Origin: RUG14300 sp964391805
GTDB lineage: Bacteria; Bacillota; Clostridia; Christensenellales; CAG-1252
Assembly (NCBI GenBank): GCA_964391805.1
Contig: CAYMNK010000011.1
Span: 1-61,062, forward strand
Reading direction: 5' to 3'
Length of the DNA: 61,062 nucleotides
Shown here: positions 1-8,568 of the stretch, piece after piece
Layout: each line of letters begins with the position of its first letter
Numbering within the stretch: position 1 is the stretch's first letter
Program-made: the position numbers and the translations under genes
Notes under the pieces: generated by a model
The model's database searches: none
Told to the model about the DNA's origin: nothing
The model's input: only the letters and a program-made list of their open reading frames with translations

Positions 1-51
1 ACCCATAAAAATATGCACCTCCAAAAGTGTCTAACTTTTAGGGTGCATATC
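1..51 (-). mobile_element. possible IS3-family terminus, cut by window edge
   Basis: Read on the minus strand this is a 9-bp inverted repeat (ATATGCACC at 11-19, GGTGCATAT at 42-50) containing CTAAAAGTTAGACAC, followed by GGAGGTG and an ATG at 6-4. The layout resembles the terminal inverted repeat and orfA start of IS3/IS150-type elements, whose ends often read like AAAAGTTAGACA. Only the first codons of any transposase would be in the window, so the assignment rests on the terminus alone and is tentative. Confidence 0.4.
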
Positions 52-149
52 AATCGTGAATGGGATTTTTTTTTTAAATAAAAGAGAAAAGTTGTGGATG
101 TTTTGATTAATGGTATTATCCATCCGCAAGATACCACACAGTTGATTAA

Positions 150-470
150 ACGACATTCTTATTCACAAGGAATTAGATACCGACACTATGTGTCGCCCTT
201 GCGGGTTCGACTACGCTTACGCTTCGCTCAGTATGACATAATGGAAAAATAGTGAGTGCAAAATAAAAAGCAAGTGCGAGAACTTGCTTTGGGCGGGCGT
301 TTACTAAACGCCCCTACACATCGGTAACACATTATTGTCATCTTGCGCGTAAAATATGTGCTTCGATTTGCTCTATTTTTACAAGGAATAAGATTCCGAC
401 ACCTATGGTGTCGCCCTATCGGGTTCGACTACGGTTTTCAACCTTCGCTCAGAATGACCGATAGATGGGT
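150..470. repeat. composite intergenic repeat, first copy
   Basis: Contains a two-hairpin element (about 166-239: GATACC, stem GACAC/GTGTC, stem CCC/GGG, TTCGACT, CTCAGTATGACA), then an AGCAAGT/ACTTGCT hairpin and a GGGCGTTTA/TAAACGCCC hairpin (254-320), then a second two-hairpin element (about 388-459). The same modules recur at many intergenic sites in the window. I see no coding potential here. Confidence 0.8.
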
Positions 471-845
471 TTAGAATGTATCGGTGTTTAGATTATCGCC
501 TAATGCTTCGTCGCATAGTTCGAGAATCTGTTGTTGGTACTTCGCTTTTCTACTCTTTAAAATCACTTTATAGATATAGTAGTTAGCAACGCATAAGGCA
601 ATTCCAAATACACCTATTACAATACCCAACCAAATATTTAGACTTGCACCGATTACCTTCATGGATAAGCACATTTCTGTACCTAATACCAAAGAAGCAA
701 ATATACCGAATATTATCGCAAATAAGTTGGCGGGACGATGTACTTTGCGGTCAAGTTCGCGCAATTTGTCGGCATTGGTTGGATCTAATGTTAAATATTT
801 ATTCTTGATTTTTTCAATTGAGTTTTGTTCATTAAAGTTTATCAT
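471..845 (-). CDS. small two-helix membrane protein, copy 1
   Basis: A 124-residue protein that I cannot assign to a named family. It has a charged N-terminal third (about 1-38), two hydrophobic segments (about 39-62 and 68-92) separated by a short loop, and a basic then acidic C-terminal tail ending in DTF. This topology suggests a small inner-membrane protein with both ends on the same side. The start is supported by GGAG about 8 bases upstream of the ATG. It is the sole gene of the 883-bp duplicated unit, and its twin encodes an identical protein. It lies between repeat elements with no adjacent gene on its strand, so there is no functional clue from context. Confidence 0.65.
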   Translation of the reverse strand: MINFNEQNSIEKIKNKYLTLDPTNADKLRELDRKVHRPANLFAIIFGIFASLVLGTEMCLSMKVIGASLNIWLGIVIGVFGIALCVANYYIYKVILKSRKAKYQQQILELCDEALGDNLNTDTF

Positions 846-1353
846 TTTTTATTTCTCCTTTTTGATTATGGCACTATTATACACCCTCTTTATTTTTAAA
901 TGATTAATTGTTCTTTTTATTATTGTAATTCTTTTGTAAATGTTTTGTAAACGGAGGGACGTTAAAGAGAATGATGTTATGCTTCGCATAATGATGTTAC
1001 TTCGTATGATGTTTGCCTTCGGCAAATGAAGTTTTGCTACCGCAAAATTGCGGATGCAGATACCGACGCTACGCGTCGCCCTTGCGGGTTCGACTACGCT
1101 TACGCTTCGCTCAGTATGACATAATGGAAAAATAGTGAGTGCAAAATAAAAAGCAAGTGCGAGAACTTGCTTTGGGCGGGCGTTTACTAAACGCCCCTAC
1201 ACATCGGTAACACATTATTGTCATCTTGCGCGTAAAATATGTGCTTCGATTTGCTCTATTTTTACAAGGAATAAGATTCCGACACCTATGGTGTCGCCCT
1301 ATCGGGTTCGACTACGGTTTTCAACCTTCGCTCAGAATGACCGATAGATGGGT
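846..1353. other. gene-free stretch between the duplicated copies
   Basis: Holds the AT-rich upstream region of copy 1, a run of short inverted repeats around 975-1050 (ATGCTTCGCAT, TTTGCCTTCGGCAAA and TTTTGCTACCGCAAAA types), a two-hairpin repeat (about 1050-1122), the AGCAAGT/GGGCG module (about 1137-1203) and another two-hairpin repeat (about 1271-1342). I see no credible coding sequence. Confidence 0.6.
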
Positions 1354-1728
1354 TTAGAATGTATCGGTGTTTAGATTATCGCCTAATGCTTCGTCGCATA
1401 GTTCGAGAATCTGTTGTTGGTACTTCGCTTTTCTACTCTTTAAAATCACTTTATAGATATAGTAGTTAGCAACGCATAAGGCAATTCCAAATACACCTAT
1501 TACAATACCCAACCAAATATTTAGACTTGCACCGATTACCTTCATGGATAAGCACATTTCTGTACCTAATACCAAAGAAGCAAATATACCGAATATTATC
1601 GCAAATAAGTTGGCGGGACGATGTACTTTGCGGTCAAGTTCGCGCAATTTGTCGGCATTGGTTGGATCTAATGTTAAATATTTATTCTTGATTTTTTCAA
1701 TTGAGTTTTGTTCATTAAAGTTTATCAT
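1354..1728 (-). CDS. small two-helix membrane protein, copy 2
   Basis: Encodes exactly the same 124 residues as the gene at 471-845 (two predicted transmembrane helices, charged ends, no recognised family) and shares the same upstream GGAG site. The identical nucleotide context means the duplication is very recent, is kept identical by conversion, or is an assembly product. If real it doubles gene dosage. Confidence 0.65.
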   Translation of the reverse strand: MINFNEQNSIEKIKNKYLTLDPTNADKLRELDRKVHRPANLFAIIFGIFASLVLGTEMCLSMKVIGASLNIWLGIVIGVFGIALCVANYYIYKVILKSRKAKYQQQILELCDEALGDNLNTDTF

Positions 1729-2473
1729 TTTTTATTTCTCCTTTTTGATTATGGCACTATTATACACCCTCTTTATTTTTAAATGATTAATTGTTCTTTT
1801 TATTATTGTAATTCTTTTGTAAATGTTTTGTAAACGGAGGGACGTTAAAGAGAATGATGTTATGCTTCGCATAATGATGTTACTTCGTATGATGTTTGCC
1901 TTCGGCAAATGAAGTTTTGCTACCGCAAAATTGCGGATGCAGATACCGACGCTACGCGTCGCCCTTGCGGGTTCGACTACAGTCTACGACTTTCGCTCAG
2001 TATGACGGCGGACGAGAAAATTCGCTCAGAATGACAAAATGGGCATATTTAGCGAGTGCAAAATAAAAAGCAAGTGCGAGAACTTGCTTTGGGCGGGCGC
2101 TTACTAAGCGCCCCTACACATCTGTTATATATTATTGTCATCTTGCGCATGAAATATGCACTTTGATTTGCTCTATTTTTACAAGGAATAAGATTCCGAC
2201 ACCTATGGTGTCGCCCTTCGGGTTCGACTACAGTCTGTCGACTTTCGCTCAGAATGACCGATAGAGATATACAGTAAGAGCATATAAAAAAGCAAGTGCG
2301 ATGACTTGCCTTTGGCACGCGATATGTTGCTTTGCAATACTATAGATTTTTGATTTTTTTCACAAGGATTTAGATACTGCAAGGTAAACCTTGCACTGCT
2401 TCGCAGTTCGACTACGCTCAGTATGACGGCGGACGAGATAATTTGCTCAGTATGGACATTCGATGCTACGGTG
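1729..2473. repeat. dense intergenic repeat tract
   Basis: Contains two-hairpin elements at about 1941-2007 (GACGC/GCGTC stem), 2187-2259 (GACACC/GGTGTC stem) and 2362-2430 (CAAGG/CCTTG and ACTGC/GCAGT stems), plus AGCAAGT/ACTTGCT and GGGCGCTTA/TAAGCGCCC hairpins at about 2051-2120. Open frames crossing the tract on the minus strand follow the repeats and look spurious. The pairs GCGCTTA/TAAGCGC here and GCGTTTA/TAAACGC elsewhere show paired changes in both arms. Confidence 0.75.
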
Positions 2474-3070
2474 CTATTCTTTGCTATTTCCGTTATTGTT
2501 GGATGAATTTGGTTTAACCTTATCGGTGTACTTGACGACAACTTTCTCTAATCTACGATTGAGAAAACGCCAAATAAAGTCCATACAGTAATCATATAAC
2601 AATAACAGCGGTACGGTTATCAATAATACAAACCAATAATTATATGTGATGCCTATTGCTGAAAATAATTGTTCAATATAGCCAATACCGTATAATTTAT
2701 ATATTCCGAATATACCGACCTCAAGTATAATCGCTTTAAGAGGTACCGAAATATACCATTTATCTTTGAAGTATCGCTTACATATATACATCAAAATAAC
2801 TTGCGGTCCGAAGAAAAATGCAAACGGTACCACATTAACGGGGTTGAATAACACAGCAAGCGCACCGCCTGCTATAAACGACATAAACAAGCCCCATAGA
2901 CTATTTATAACGCATGGAAGCAATAATGCTATCCCTGATAAAACGAAGAAAGACAAGGTTCCTACCGGCGAATAGTTGGCAAGAACAAGCATTATTAATA
3001 CCAAACTTGCCGATAATCCGCTTACGGTGAGTTCGAAAACAAGTCTTTTCCGTTTATTAGCCCTTTTCAC
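2474..3070 (-). CDS. integral membrane protein, possibly ECF S-component-like
   Basis: A 198-residue, very hydrophobic protein with about five or six transmembrane segments (roughly 12-32, 36-58, 60-80, 85-100, 108-125, 142-160), a basic N-terminus (MKRANKRKR) and a polar Asn/Ser-rich tail. Length and topology are like substrate-binding subunits of ECF transporters or other small polytopic proteins, but I see no diagnostic motif, so the substrate is unknown. It is the last gene of the operon that includes trpS, starting 7 bases after the J-domain gene stops. It runs out into the repeat tract. Confidence 0.65.
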   Translation of the reverse strand: MKRANKRKRLVFELTVSGLSASLVLIMLVLANYSPVGTLSFFVLSGIALLLPCVINSLWGLFMSFIAGGALAVLFNPVNVVPFAFFFGPQVILMYICKRYFKDKWYISVPLKAIILEVGIFGIYKLYGIGYIEQLFSAIGITYNYWFVLLITVPLLLLYDYCMDFIWRFLNRRLEKVVVKYTDKVKPNSSNNNGNSKE

Positions 3071-3077
3071 GGTTTAA

Positions 3078-3737
3078 CTATGAACGGCAACAACAGTCGC
3101 ACAAACAGTTAAGACATATAGCGGTTTGACATGCTTGACAACAAGAATCCTCTGCACGTCTTGCATCATAATCGCCACCGTAACTTCTGGAATATCCGTC
3201 TCCGCTGTGAGTACTCGAAGGATTGGGCGTTGACTTACTTGCATTCAATTTGGCGTTGAGCTTATTGAGACTACCGGTATACTTGGTATTAGACGGCTCC
3301 ATATTACAAGCAATCTCAAGTTGCGATTTACTCTCATTCAGCCAACCTTGCTTATAATAAATTACCGATTGATAATAATGCCACTCGGCGTTTCTCTCGA
3401 AAATATTGTCAAGAGCTTTCTGCGCATCGGGATATTTCTTATCTCTAATTAAGCGGTCAACCTCGCCAAAAGAAGATTCCTCTACCACAGGATCGCTTGT
3501 AACATCGGATTCCGGTGCAGATTCGCCGGTGTAACTCGATTCGCCGGTATAGTCGATAATTATATCTCTATACGCGGTTTCAAGGTCGTTAAGAGCCCTT
3601 GCGGCTTGCTTACCCTTATCACCTTCGGAATGCATATCCAAACGATACTTATCACGCAAATAATAATACGCTTCGTCTATTTCTTCACGACTTGCAGATG
3701 GCGAAACTCCTAAAATTTCGTATGGGTTTTTTGACAT
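3078..3737 (-). CDS. J-domain protein lacking HPD, Cys-rich tail
   Basis: A 219-residue protein. Residues 4-65 match the DnaJ J-domain (NPYEILGVSPSASREEIDEA, then an ALNDLETAY helix), but the HPD tripeptide needed to stimulate DnaK is replaced by R32-L33-D34. Residues about 85-175 form helical, TPR-like repeats (DKKYPDAQKALDNIF; WHYYQSVIYYKQGWLNESKSQ). The last 22 residues contain nine cysteines, suggesting metal binding or lipid modification. The start overlaps the end of the DUF5685 gene by 28 bases, so the two are probably co-translated. A J-like protein of this kind probably acts as a scaffold rather than a canonical DnaK partner. Confidence 0.85.
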   Translation of the reverse strand: MSKNPYEILGVSPSASREEIDEAYYYLRDKYRLDMHSEGDKGKQAARALNDLETAYRDIIIDYTGESSYTGESAPESDVTSDPVVEESSFGEVDRLIRDKKYPDAQKALDNIFERNAEWHYYQSVIYYKQGWLNESKSQLEIACNMEPSNTKYTGSLNKLNAKLNASKSTPNPSSTHSGDGYSRSYGGDYDARRAEDSCCQACQTAICLNCLCDCCCRS

Positions 3738-4588
3738 TTTGAATTCTCCTTATAAATAATCTGTTTCGCACGAGAGCCTAATCCAAACCACAATGTATTG
3801 GTTATTATACCCTCTGTATTGAAAACAGGTATCTTTTCATAATTTTCTTTTACAATAAACAGTATACCGTTAAGTATCTGCATTATGTATTCTTGGTGCT
3901 TCATAAGTTCGGCATGAGTCTTCGCTTCGGGAAACATATTGGCAAAAACATTAAATTCCTTATGCTTGACATCCTTTTCGAAGTCGTCCACGGCGTCCAA
4001 TAAGTATACGTATTTACCTAAAAAGTATGCAACTTCGCCTATTTCATCGGTGTATACGTCTCCGCATAAATCGATAAATATTTCACGCATACATTCGCCG
4101 AAAGGATGCGCAACTCTATCGAAACTTGTTTGCTCAGCCGTCTCCGCCTCTACTTGTTTAATATAGGCGTTATTAATAGACTCGGCAACATTGGGAAGCA
4201 TTTGTTTTGCTTTTTTTGTGCGTCTTTTGATAAAAGAGCGTACAATTCGCTTACCGATAGACGGCTTATCCTGTAAATCGTCACGAAGCTTAAAATCAAC
4301 AAGCAACAAATTCAAATATACGCATTTCTCGCTTACCGGATCGTCCTTAAGAATGCATTTTTTCTTAAACGGATTAAGAATACAGCCCTCGGTTACAAAA
4401 TCGAGTTTTTGATTCAATAAGCCGTGAAGCAATATATTGATAAATGTAACGTCATAGTTGACCGAAAGCCTAAGTACGTTATTTTGATGGCATTTAATGC
4501 TTTTACACATTCCGCAATAGAAGGATTTGTATAAAGCATAGTCCTTCATATACATATTCGGCTTATCGGGTAAAATATATCCGAACAT
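3710..4588 (-). CDS. DUF5685 family protein
   Basis: A 292-residue protein whose N-terminus (FGYILPDKPNMYMKDYALYK, then FYCGMCKS) is typical of DUF5685, a family with conserved cysteines and a mainly helical body. The CGMC pair near residue 26, further Cys at about 83 and 92, and conserved acidic positions (YLLDAVDDFEKD) suggest a metal site; the helical DDxxxD-like pattern loosely recalls terpenoid-synthase folds, which is only a resemblance. The ATG overlaps the trpS stop as TAATG, so it is translationally coupled. Its partner is the overlapping J-domain gene. The function of the family is not known to me. Confidence 0.8.
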   Translation of the reverse strand: MFGYILPDKPNMYMKDYALYKSFYCGMCKSIKCHQNNVLRLSVNYDVTFINILLHGLLNQKLDFVTEGCILNPFKKKCILKDDPVSEKCVYLNLLLVDFKLRDDLQDKPSIGKRIVRSFIKRRTKKAKQMLPNVAESINNAYIKQVEAETAEQTSFDRVAHPFGECMREIFIDLCGDVYTDEIGEVAYFLGKYVYLLDAVDDFEKDVKHKEFNVFANMFPEAKTHAELMKHQEYIMQILNGILFIVKENYEKIPVFNTEGIITNTLWFGLGSRAKQIIYKENSKCQKTHTKF

Positions 4589-5583
4589 TATTTATTCACC
4601 AAACCTATCTTACGGTAAACTTTGGAAAGCGTTCTTTGAGCAATCCTCTCTGCTTTGAGTGCGCCCTCTCTCATAACCTCTTCAAGATAATCCTTATGAG
4701 CAATGAGGTCGGTGTACTTTTCTCTAATCGGACGTAACGATTCGATCACCGTCTCGCCTACCTCGGTCTTAAATTCGGCATACGAACGACCTTGGAACTG
4801 CGCTTCGACTTTTGCAATAGGCGTATCCGTCATAACCGAATATATGGTAATCAAATTGCTGATTCCGGGTTTATCGGCGCGGACTACTATTTCGTTACCG
4901 CTGTCGGTGACCGCTCTTTTGAATTTACGCATAATAGTATCTGGATCGTCGAGAATAAAAACTACACCGTTAGCATTATCGTCTGTTTTGCCCATTTTGG
5001 TTTCGGGAGCAAGAAGGTTTTGAATCTTAGCACCCTGCTTATTGAATATTCCGTCGGGAACGGTGAAGGTGGGTGAATATCTCGAATTAAATCTCTCTGC
5101 TATGGTGCGTGCCAATTCAAGATGTTGCTTTTGGTCCTTACCGATGGGGACCAAGTCGGCGTTATATAACAATATATCGGCAGCCATCAATGTGGGATAT
5201 GCAAAAAGACCGACATTTACGTTTTCCGGATCTTTTTTACTCTTATCCTTGAATTGAGTCATTCTTTTCGCTTCGCCGTATTGAGTGTAACAGTTCAACA
5301 CCCAAGCAAGTTCTGCATGTTGAGGAACAAAAGATTGTATGGTTACAATGCTCTTTTGGGGATCTAATCCCAATGCTAAGAATAACGCAGAAAAATCATA
5401 TATGCGCTTTCTCAAATCTTGCGGTACGCTACTAACCGTCAATGCGTGTAGGTCGGCGATCATGTATATACAATTATAATCGTCTTGTAACCTTACCATG
5501 TTTTTGAATGCACCGATATAGTTACCGAGTTGTAAATTACCGGTCGGTTTAAGTGCACTGTAAACTATTTTTTGTTGATCCAT
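4588..5583 (-). CDS. trpS: tryptophanyl-tRNA synthetase
   Basis: TrpS charges tRNA-Trp with tryptophan in the cytoplasm. The 331-residue protein matches the usual bacterial length. The class I HIGH-equivalent is TGNLQLGNY (13-21), ATP and Trp pocket residues lie in MIADLHALT and YPTLMAADILLY, and the KMSKS-equivalent is KMGKTDDN (about residue 197), an accepted variant in this family. It sits mid-operon: its ATG follows the upstream gene's stop by one base and its stop overlaps the DUF5685 start. No T-box leader is visible directly upstream because the gene is not first in its transcript. Confidence 0.97.
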   Translation of the reverse strand: MDQQKIVYSALKPTGNLQLGNYIGAFKNMVRLQDDYNCIYMIADLHALTVSSVPQDLRKRIYDFSALFLALGLDPQKSIVTIQSFVPQHAELAWVLNCYTQYGEAKRMTQFKDKSKKDPENVNVGLFAYPTLMAADILLYNADLVPIGKDQKQHLELARTIAERFNSRYSPTFTVPDGIFNKQGAKIQNLLAPETKMGKTDDNANGVVFILDDPDTIMRKFKRAVTDSGNEIVVRADKPGISNLITIYSVMTDTPIAKVEAQFQGRSYAEFKTEVGETVIESLRPIREKYTDLIAHKDYLEEVMREGALKAERIAQRTLSKVYRKIGLVNK

Positions 5584-5584
5584 T

Positions 5585-6982
5585 TTATTCTCCTTTTATC
5601 CCGTTGACAACTTCATAAAAAGTTGCCTTTAATTCGTCGAGAGATATCTTTTTAATATTTTGCTCTCGATCGATAATATCTAATATATTATACCCCATTC
5701 CTTCGGCTATAACCCTAAATTTATCCTTTTCGCTTTTTGCTTTTCGATCAGGTATTTCGCCCATAGTAAATGACGGATTTACAAGCGGTGACTCCGTAGC
5801 AATCACCAAGGCTGTGGTGTTATCGGTAAATGTGACAGTATAATCGTCATATACGCTCAACACTCTCGCTGTCGACTCTCCCAACAAATAATCGAATTCG
5901 AGATTCATCATTTCGACTATTTCATCTAATTCCAAGTCGGCACAATATCCGCTAACAAGGCACCTCACTTTACGCGAAAATTCTCTATGCGTCATCGAAT
6001 ATGAGCCTTCCGCTTTCAATGCGTCGATTGCTTTAATAGCAGACAACAAATCGTCGGCATAAATCAATCGCAAGAACATTTCAGCCTCGCCTTTATGGAA
6101 GTTGATGGGTGTGCCGTACCCTATTATAAAATCGCTATGCCGATTATAAAACATTTGATGTACGCGCTGAGCCTCATCATCCGCTATGACTACCGTATCG
6201 ACAGGCAATCCCATTCGCTCGACAAGAAGTGCAGATATTACAAGGTCAAAACACTTGGCGTCAAGGAAAATATTGAAATTATCGCCTTTCGATACCTCTC
6301 CCATATTGAGCAAATCACAATATGACGATATAAGCAAGCTACTGCCTATAATCAGTTTGAGTACAGACATATCTTCAAGTTTATATATATCTACATTTGT
6401 CTCATTGATAATGTCGTCAAATGCATTATCTATTAAATCACTTGTCGATAATACCTCGAATACTTGTGCGTTCGTCGCATTTAAGTACGTTTTAGAAACG
6501 ATAGACGAGTCGGACGATATTAACGAAAGCACATGAGCAGTATCCGTTTTTAGAGCCGATTGAGCATAATCGGCATCGGTACTAACTATTAAATACCTTT
6601 TATCAAGCCCCGCCTTAGCCCTTGCTCTTGCTATAAGTTCGGGAAATATACCAACGATAAACCCAATATAAGAAAGCGTTCCTTCACTAAATAATTCGGT
6701 CAGCATGTATCCGTCATCAAGGTACAAAAGCGGTGAAGTAATATCTATTTTATCGGAAACATTTCGAACGATATCGACAAGCTCGTCGAACGTAAAGCAA
6801 TCGAAATACCGATGCAATACATACGCGCAACGCTCATTATATTCGTAATCACAAAGAGTTGCTATATCGTCGATAATCGACGGAATCTCTTGTGGTATCA
6901 ATGAGGTGCAACCATAGAGCCCGCTTTTTATTATGCAGTCTAAACTCGAAATAGTCTTATGATCGCTATCTAAAAAGTTCAT
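5585..6982 (-). CDS. threonine-synthase-like pseudoenzyme
   Basis: A 465-residue protein that follows threonine synthase (ThrC) from end to end but lacks the PLP chemistry. LTELFSEGTLSYIGF (94-108) aligns with LELFHGPTLAFKD and puts Ile106 where the Schiff-base lysine should be. VSTDADYAQSAL (133-144) replaces the SGDTG loop, and FLDAKCFD (239-246) replaces the PSGNFG phosphate-binding loop. The flanking scaffold survives, for example MGLPVDTVVIAD (257-268) for the conserved LGLPV segment. It therefore probably binds something or acts as a scaffold rather than making threonine. It starts 1 base after the P-loop ATPase gene stops and ends 1 base before trpS. The homology is my own alignment from memory. 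Confidence 0.75.
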   Translation of the reverse strand: MNFLDSDHKTISSLDCIIKSGLYGCTSLIPQEIPSIIDDIATLCDYEYNERCAYVLHRYFDCFTFDELVDIVRNVSDKIDITSPLLYLDDGYMLTELFSEGTLSYIGFIVGIFPELIARARAKAGLDKRYLIVSTDADYAQSALKTDTAHVLSLISSDSSIVSKTYLNATNAQVFEVLSTSDLIDNAFDDIINETNVDIYKLEDMSVLKLIIGSSLLISSYCDLLNMGEVSKGDNFNIFLDAKCFDLVISALLVERMGLPVDTVVIADDEAQRVHQMFYNRHSDFIIGYGTPINFHKGEAEMFLRLIYADDLLSAIKAIDALKAEGSYSMTHREFSRKVRCLVSGYCADLELDEIVEMMNLEFDYLLGESTARVLSVYDDYTVTFTDNTTALVIATESPLVNPSFTMGEIPDRKAKSEKDKFRVIAEGMGYNILDIIDREQNIKKISLDELKATFYEVVNGIKGE

Positions 6983-6983
6983 C

Positions 6984-7397
6984 CTATATCTTTTCGCTAA
7001 GATATCCCTGCATAAATTCGGGGAGTTCGCCGATACTTACCGTACATACTATGTTCAAATTATACTTATCGGCATATCTTGACAAGGAATCGAATAATTC
7101 TCTAAGCTCGTTTACGTTAGTGTTGGTCATGCGATGTATACCGTCAATAAAAATGTCGCTGACATCGTGATTGCCCGCTATAATGCCTCTAATGAAACCA
7201 CTCAAGCCTAAAACGGTGCCGATTTCGTATTCGGTAACATTGATGAGTCGGACGTTGTAATTCAAACGATGTACGCATTTTTCGGAATCGGTGAGGAATA
7301 CCGCTTCACCGGCACAGTTCTCCGCTGTTTTATTGGCTAATTCAATGATTTTACCGGTTTTACCGCTTCCCTTTACTCCGTAAAGTAATTTGATCAT
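6984..7397 (-). CDS. small P-loop ATPase
   Basis: A 137-residue protein beginning MIKLLYGVKGSGKT, with a Walker A motif at GVKGSGKT. A hydrophobic strand ending in acidic residues (VSDIFIDGIHR, near 75-85) is a plausible Walker B. The start at 7397 is chosen over an upstream in-frame ATG because GGAGGTG lies about 9 bases before it. The protein resembles a short conserved Clostridia family of stand-alone ATP-binding proteins of unknown role. It is the first gene of the six-gene operon and sits directly before the threonine-synthase-like gene, so a shared function with that protein is plausible but inferred. Confidence 0.75.
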   Translation of the reverse strand: MIKLLYGVKGSGKTGKIIELANKTAENCAGEAVFLTDSEKCVHRLNYNVRLINVTEYEIGTVLGLSGFIRGIIAGNHDVSDIFIDGIHRMTNTNVNELRELFDSLSRYADKYNLNIVCTVSIGELPEFMQGYLSEKI

Positions 7398-7682
7398 CTT
7401 TACTTGAACACCTCCAAGTCTATTTACGAATATTATATATCTCAAACATTTATTAAATATTAAAAATACATACTATACGCATTATATTTACCATTATATA
7501 ACGAATCGAACATAAAAATCAATAGAAAAACCAAATTAGGTAAATAAATATTTAATTATTTATAAGTAATAATTGTATAGCTAACAATAAACATGCAAAT
7601 AGATTTTTTAAAAAATATTCCCTCTTTACTTTAATAAAGATTGGTTGTATAATAAGTGCAACAATAGTTTCAAGGAGTTATT
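7398..7682. promoter_or_regulatory. divergent AT-rich intergenic region with promoter
   Basis: Very AT-rich spacer between divergent transcription units. On the plus strand TTTACT (7625-7630), a 17-bp spacer and TATAAT (7648-7653) form a good sigma-A promoter, with AAGGAG before the ATG at 7683. On the minus strand several TATAAT-like boxes exist and I cannot choose one. Confidence 0.65.
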
Positions 7683-8504
7683 ATGACAGACAACTACGGC
7701 AATGTTACATATTATCGATTGGAAGATTCAAAAAACCTCAAATACATACCGAGTAACACTAAAAAGATTTCTATATATACACCGCCTTCATACGACAATA
7801 AAACAAAATATCCGCTACTTGTAATGTTCGACGGTCAAAATTTGTATGCAAAAGCGGAAGGCAGAGAAATCAATCAAGACGATTACGGTTCGTGGAATAT
7901 CGATGGTATAATCACCAAATTCGACATAGAAGATAACAAAGGTGTAATAGTAGTCGCTATAGATAATTCGGACGGTTTTAGAGACAGTGAACTAACCATG
8001 CGATTGTCCTTCGGTGAATGGAGCGGATTAGAAAATTCGGAAGCATTTTTAAACGGAAAACTCGACGAATTGGGTGATTTTATAACACAAACGGTCTTGC
8101 CGTTCGTAAAAGAGAATTATTCGGTTGACGATACTAAAATAGGCATAATCGGCGCCTCGTCGGGCGGATTGGCTTCTTACTACTTGGGATTAAGGGATAA
8201 TGATGTTTACCGCTGTATTGGCGCGTTTTCGCCTGCTAATGCACTGTTTACAATTAACGCTTGGCATAATTATTACAAGAATATGGCGCTAAAAAACCAA
8301 CCACGTATATACGTTTATTGCGGTTATAACGATTTTTGGGAAGACCAATTGATTGACGGTGCTAAACAAATCAAGGACATTATAGAATACGGATATGAGC
8401 CCGAGAACATTAAGGAACGATACATAGAAGATGCTCTACACAACGAAGCATTTTGGCGAAATGTGTTTCCGGATTTTTTAGAATATTTTTTGAATAAAGA
8501 ATAA
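7683..8504 (+). CDS. alpha/beta-hydrolase esterase (esterase D/Fes type)
   Basis: A 273-residue cytoplasmic alpha/beta hydrolase of the putative-esterase family (PF00756-like). YPLLVMFDGQNLY (43-55) is the typical second strand, and GIIGASSGGLAS contains the GxSxG elbow with Ser159 as nucleophile. The catalytic acid is probably in the YCGYNDFWED segment, and the His in DALHNEAFW near residue 257. There is no signal peptide, so the substrate is intracellular; relatives cleave carbohydrate esters, siderophore esters or S-formylglutathione. It is monocistronic, with a consensus promoter and AAGGAG site, and faces the TIR gene end to end. Confidence 0.85.
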   Translation: MTDNYGNVTYYRLEDSKNLKYIPSNTKKISIYTPPSYDNKTKYPLLVMFDGQNLYAKAEGREINQDDYGSWNIDGIITKFDIEDNKGVIVVAIDNSDGFRDSELTMRLSFGEWSGLENSEAFLNGKLDELGDFITQTVLPFVKENYSVDDTKIGIIGASSGGLASYYLGLRDNDVYRCIGAFSPANALFTINAWHNYYKNMALKNQPRIYVYCGYNDFWEDQLIDGAKQIKDIIEYGYEPENIKERYIEDALHNEAFWRNVFPDFLEYFLNKE

Positions 8505-8556
8505 AAAAAGGGGATGTTCAAAAACCTAAGGGATGAACATTTCCTCTTCTTATTAA
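8503..8556. terminator. probable bidirectional terminator
   Basis: Inverted repeat GGGGATGTTCA / TGAACATTTCC between convergent genes, with an A-run on the left and a weak pyrimidine run on the right. It would serve the esterase on plus and the TIR gene on minus. Confidence 0.45.
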
Positions 8557-8568
8557 GTTTACAAATTG

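Larger units (their letters stand above)
192..1957. repeat. 883-bp tandem duplication, two units
   Basis: Unit 1 is 192-1074 and unit 2 is 1075-1957, offset exactly 883 bp. Everything I compared is the same, including both copies of a 124-codon gene and their flanks. Identity continues about 23 bp into a third repeat element near 1980 and then breaks. The junctions lie in copies of the two-hairpin intergenic repeat at about 181, 1064 and 1947, so unequal recombination between repeats is the simplest origin. An assembly duplication cannot be excluded from the sequence alone. Confidence 0.85.

Noticed and set aside
254..320. CRISPR-like spacing of short repeats at 0.2-2.4 kb
   Set aside because: Units differ in length and content, spacing is irregular, the same elements occur singly elsewhere in both orientations, and no cas gene is present.
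2049..2541. Overlapping minus-strand open frames of 89 and 112 codons
   Set aside because: They run across the intergenic repeat elements, have no ribosome sites, and their translations (Ser/Arg/Cys-rich) repeat wherever the repeats occur.
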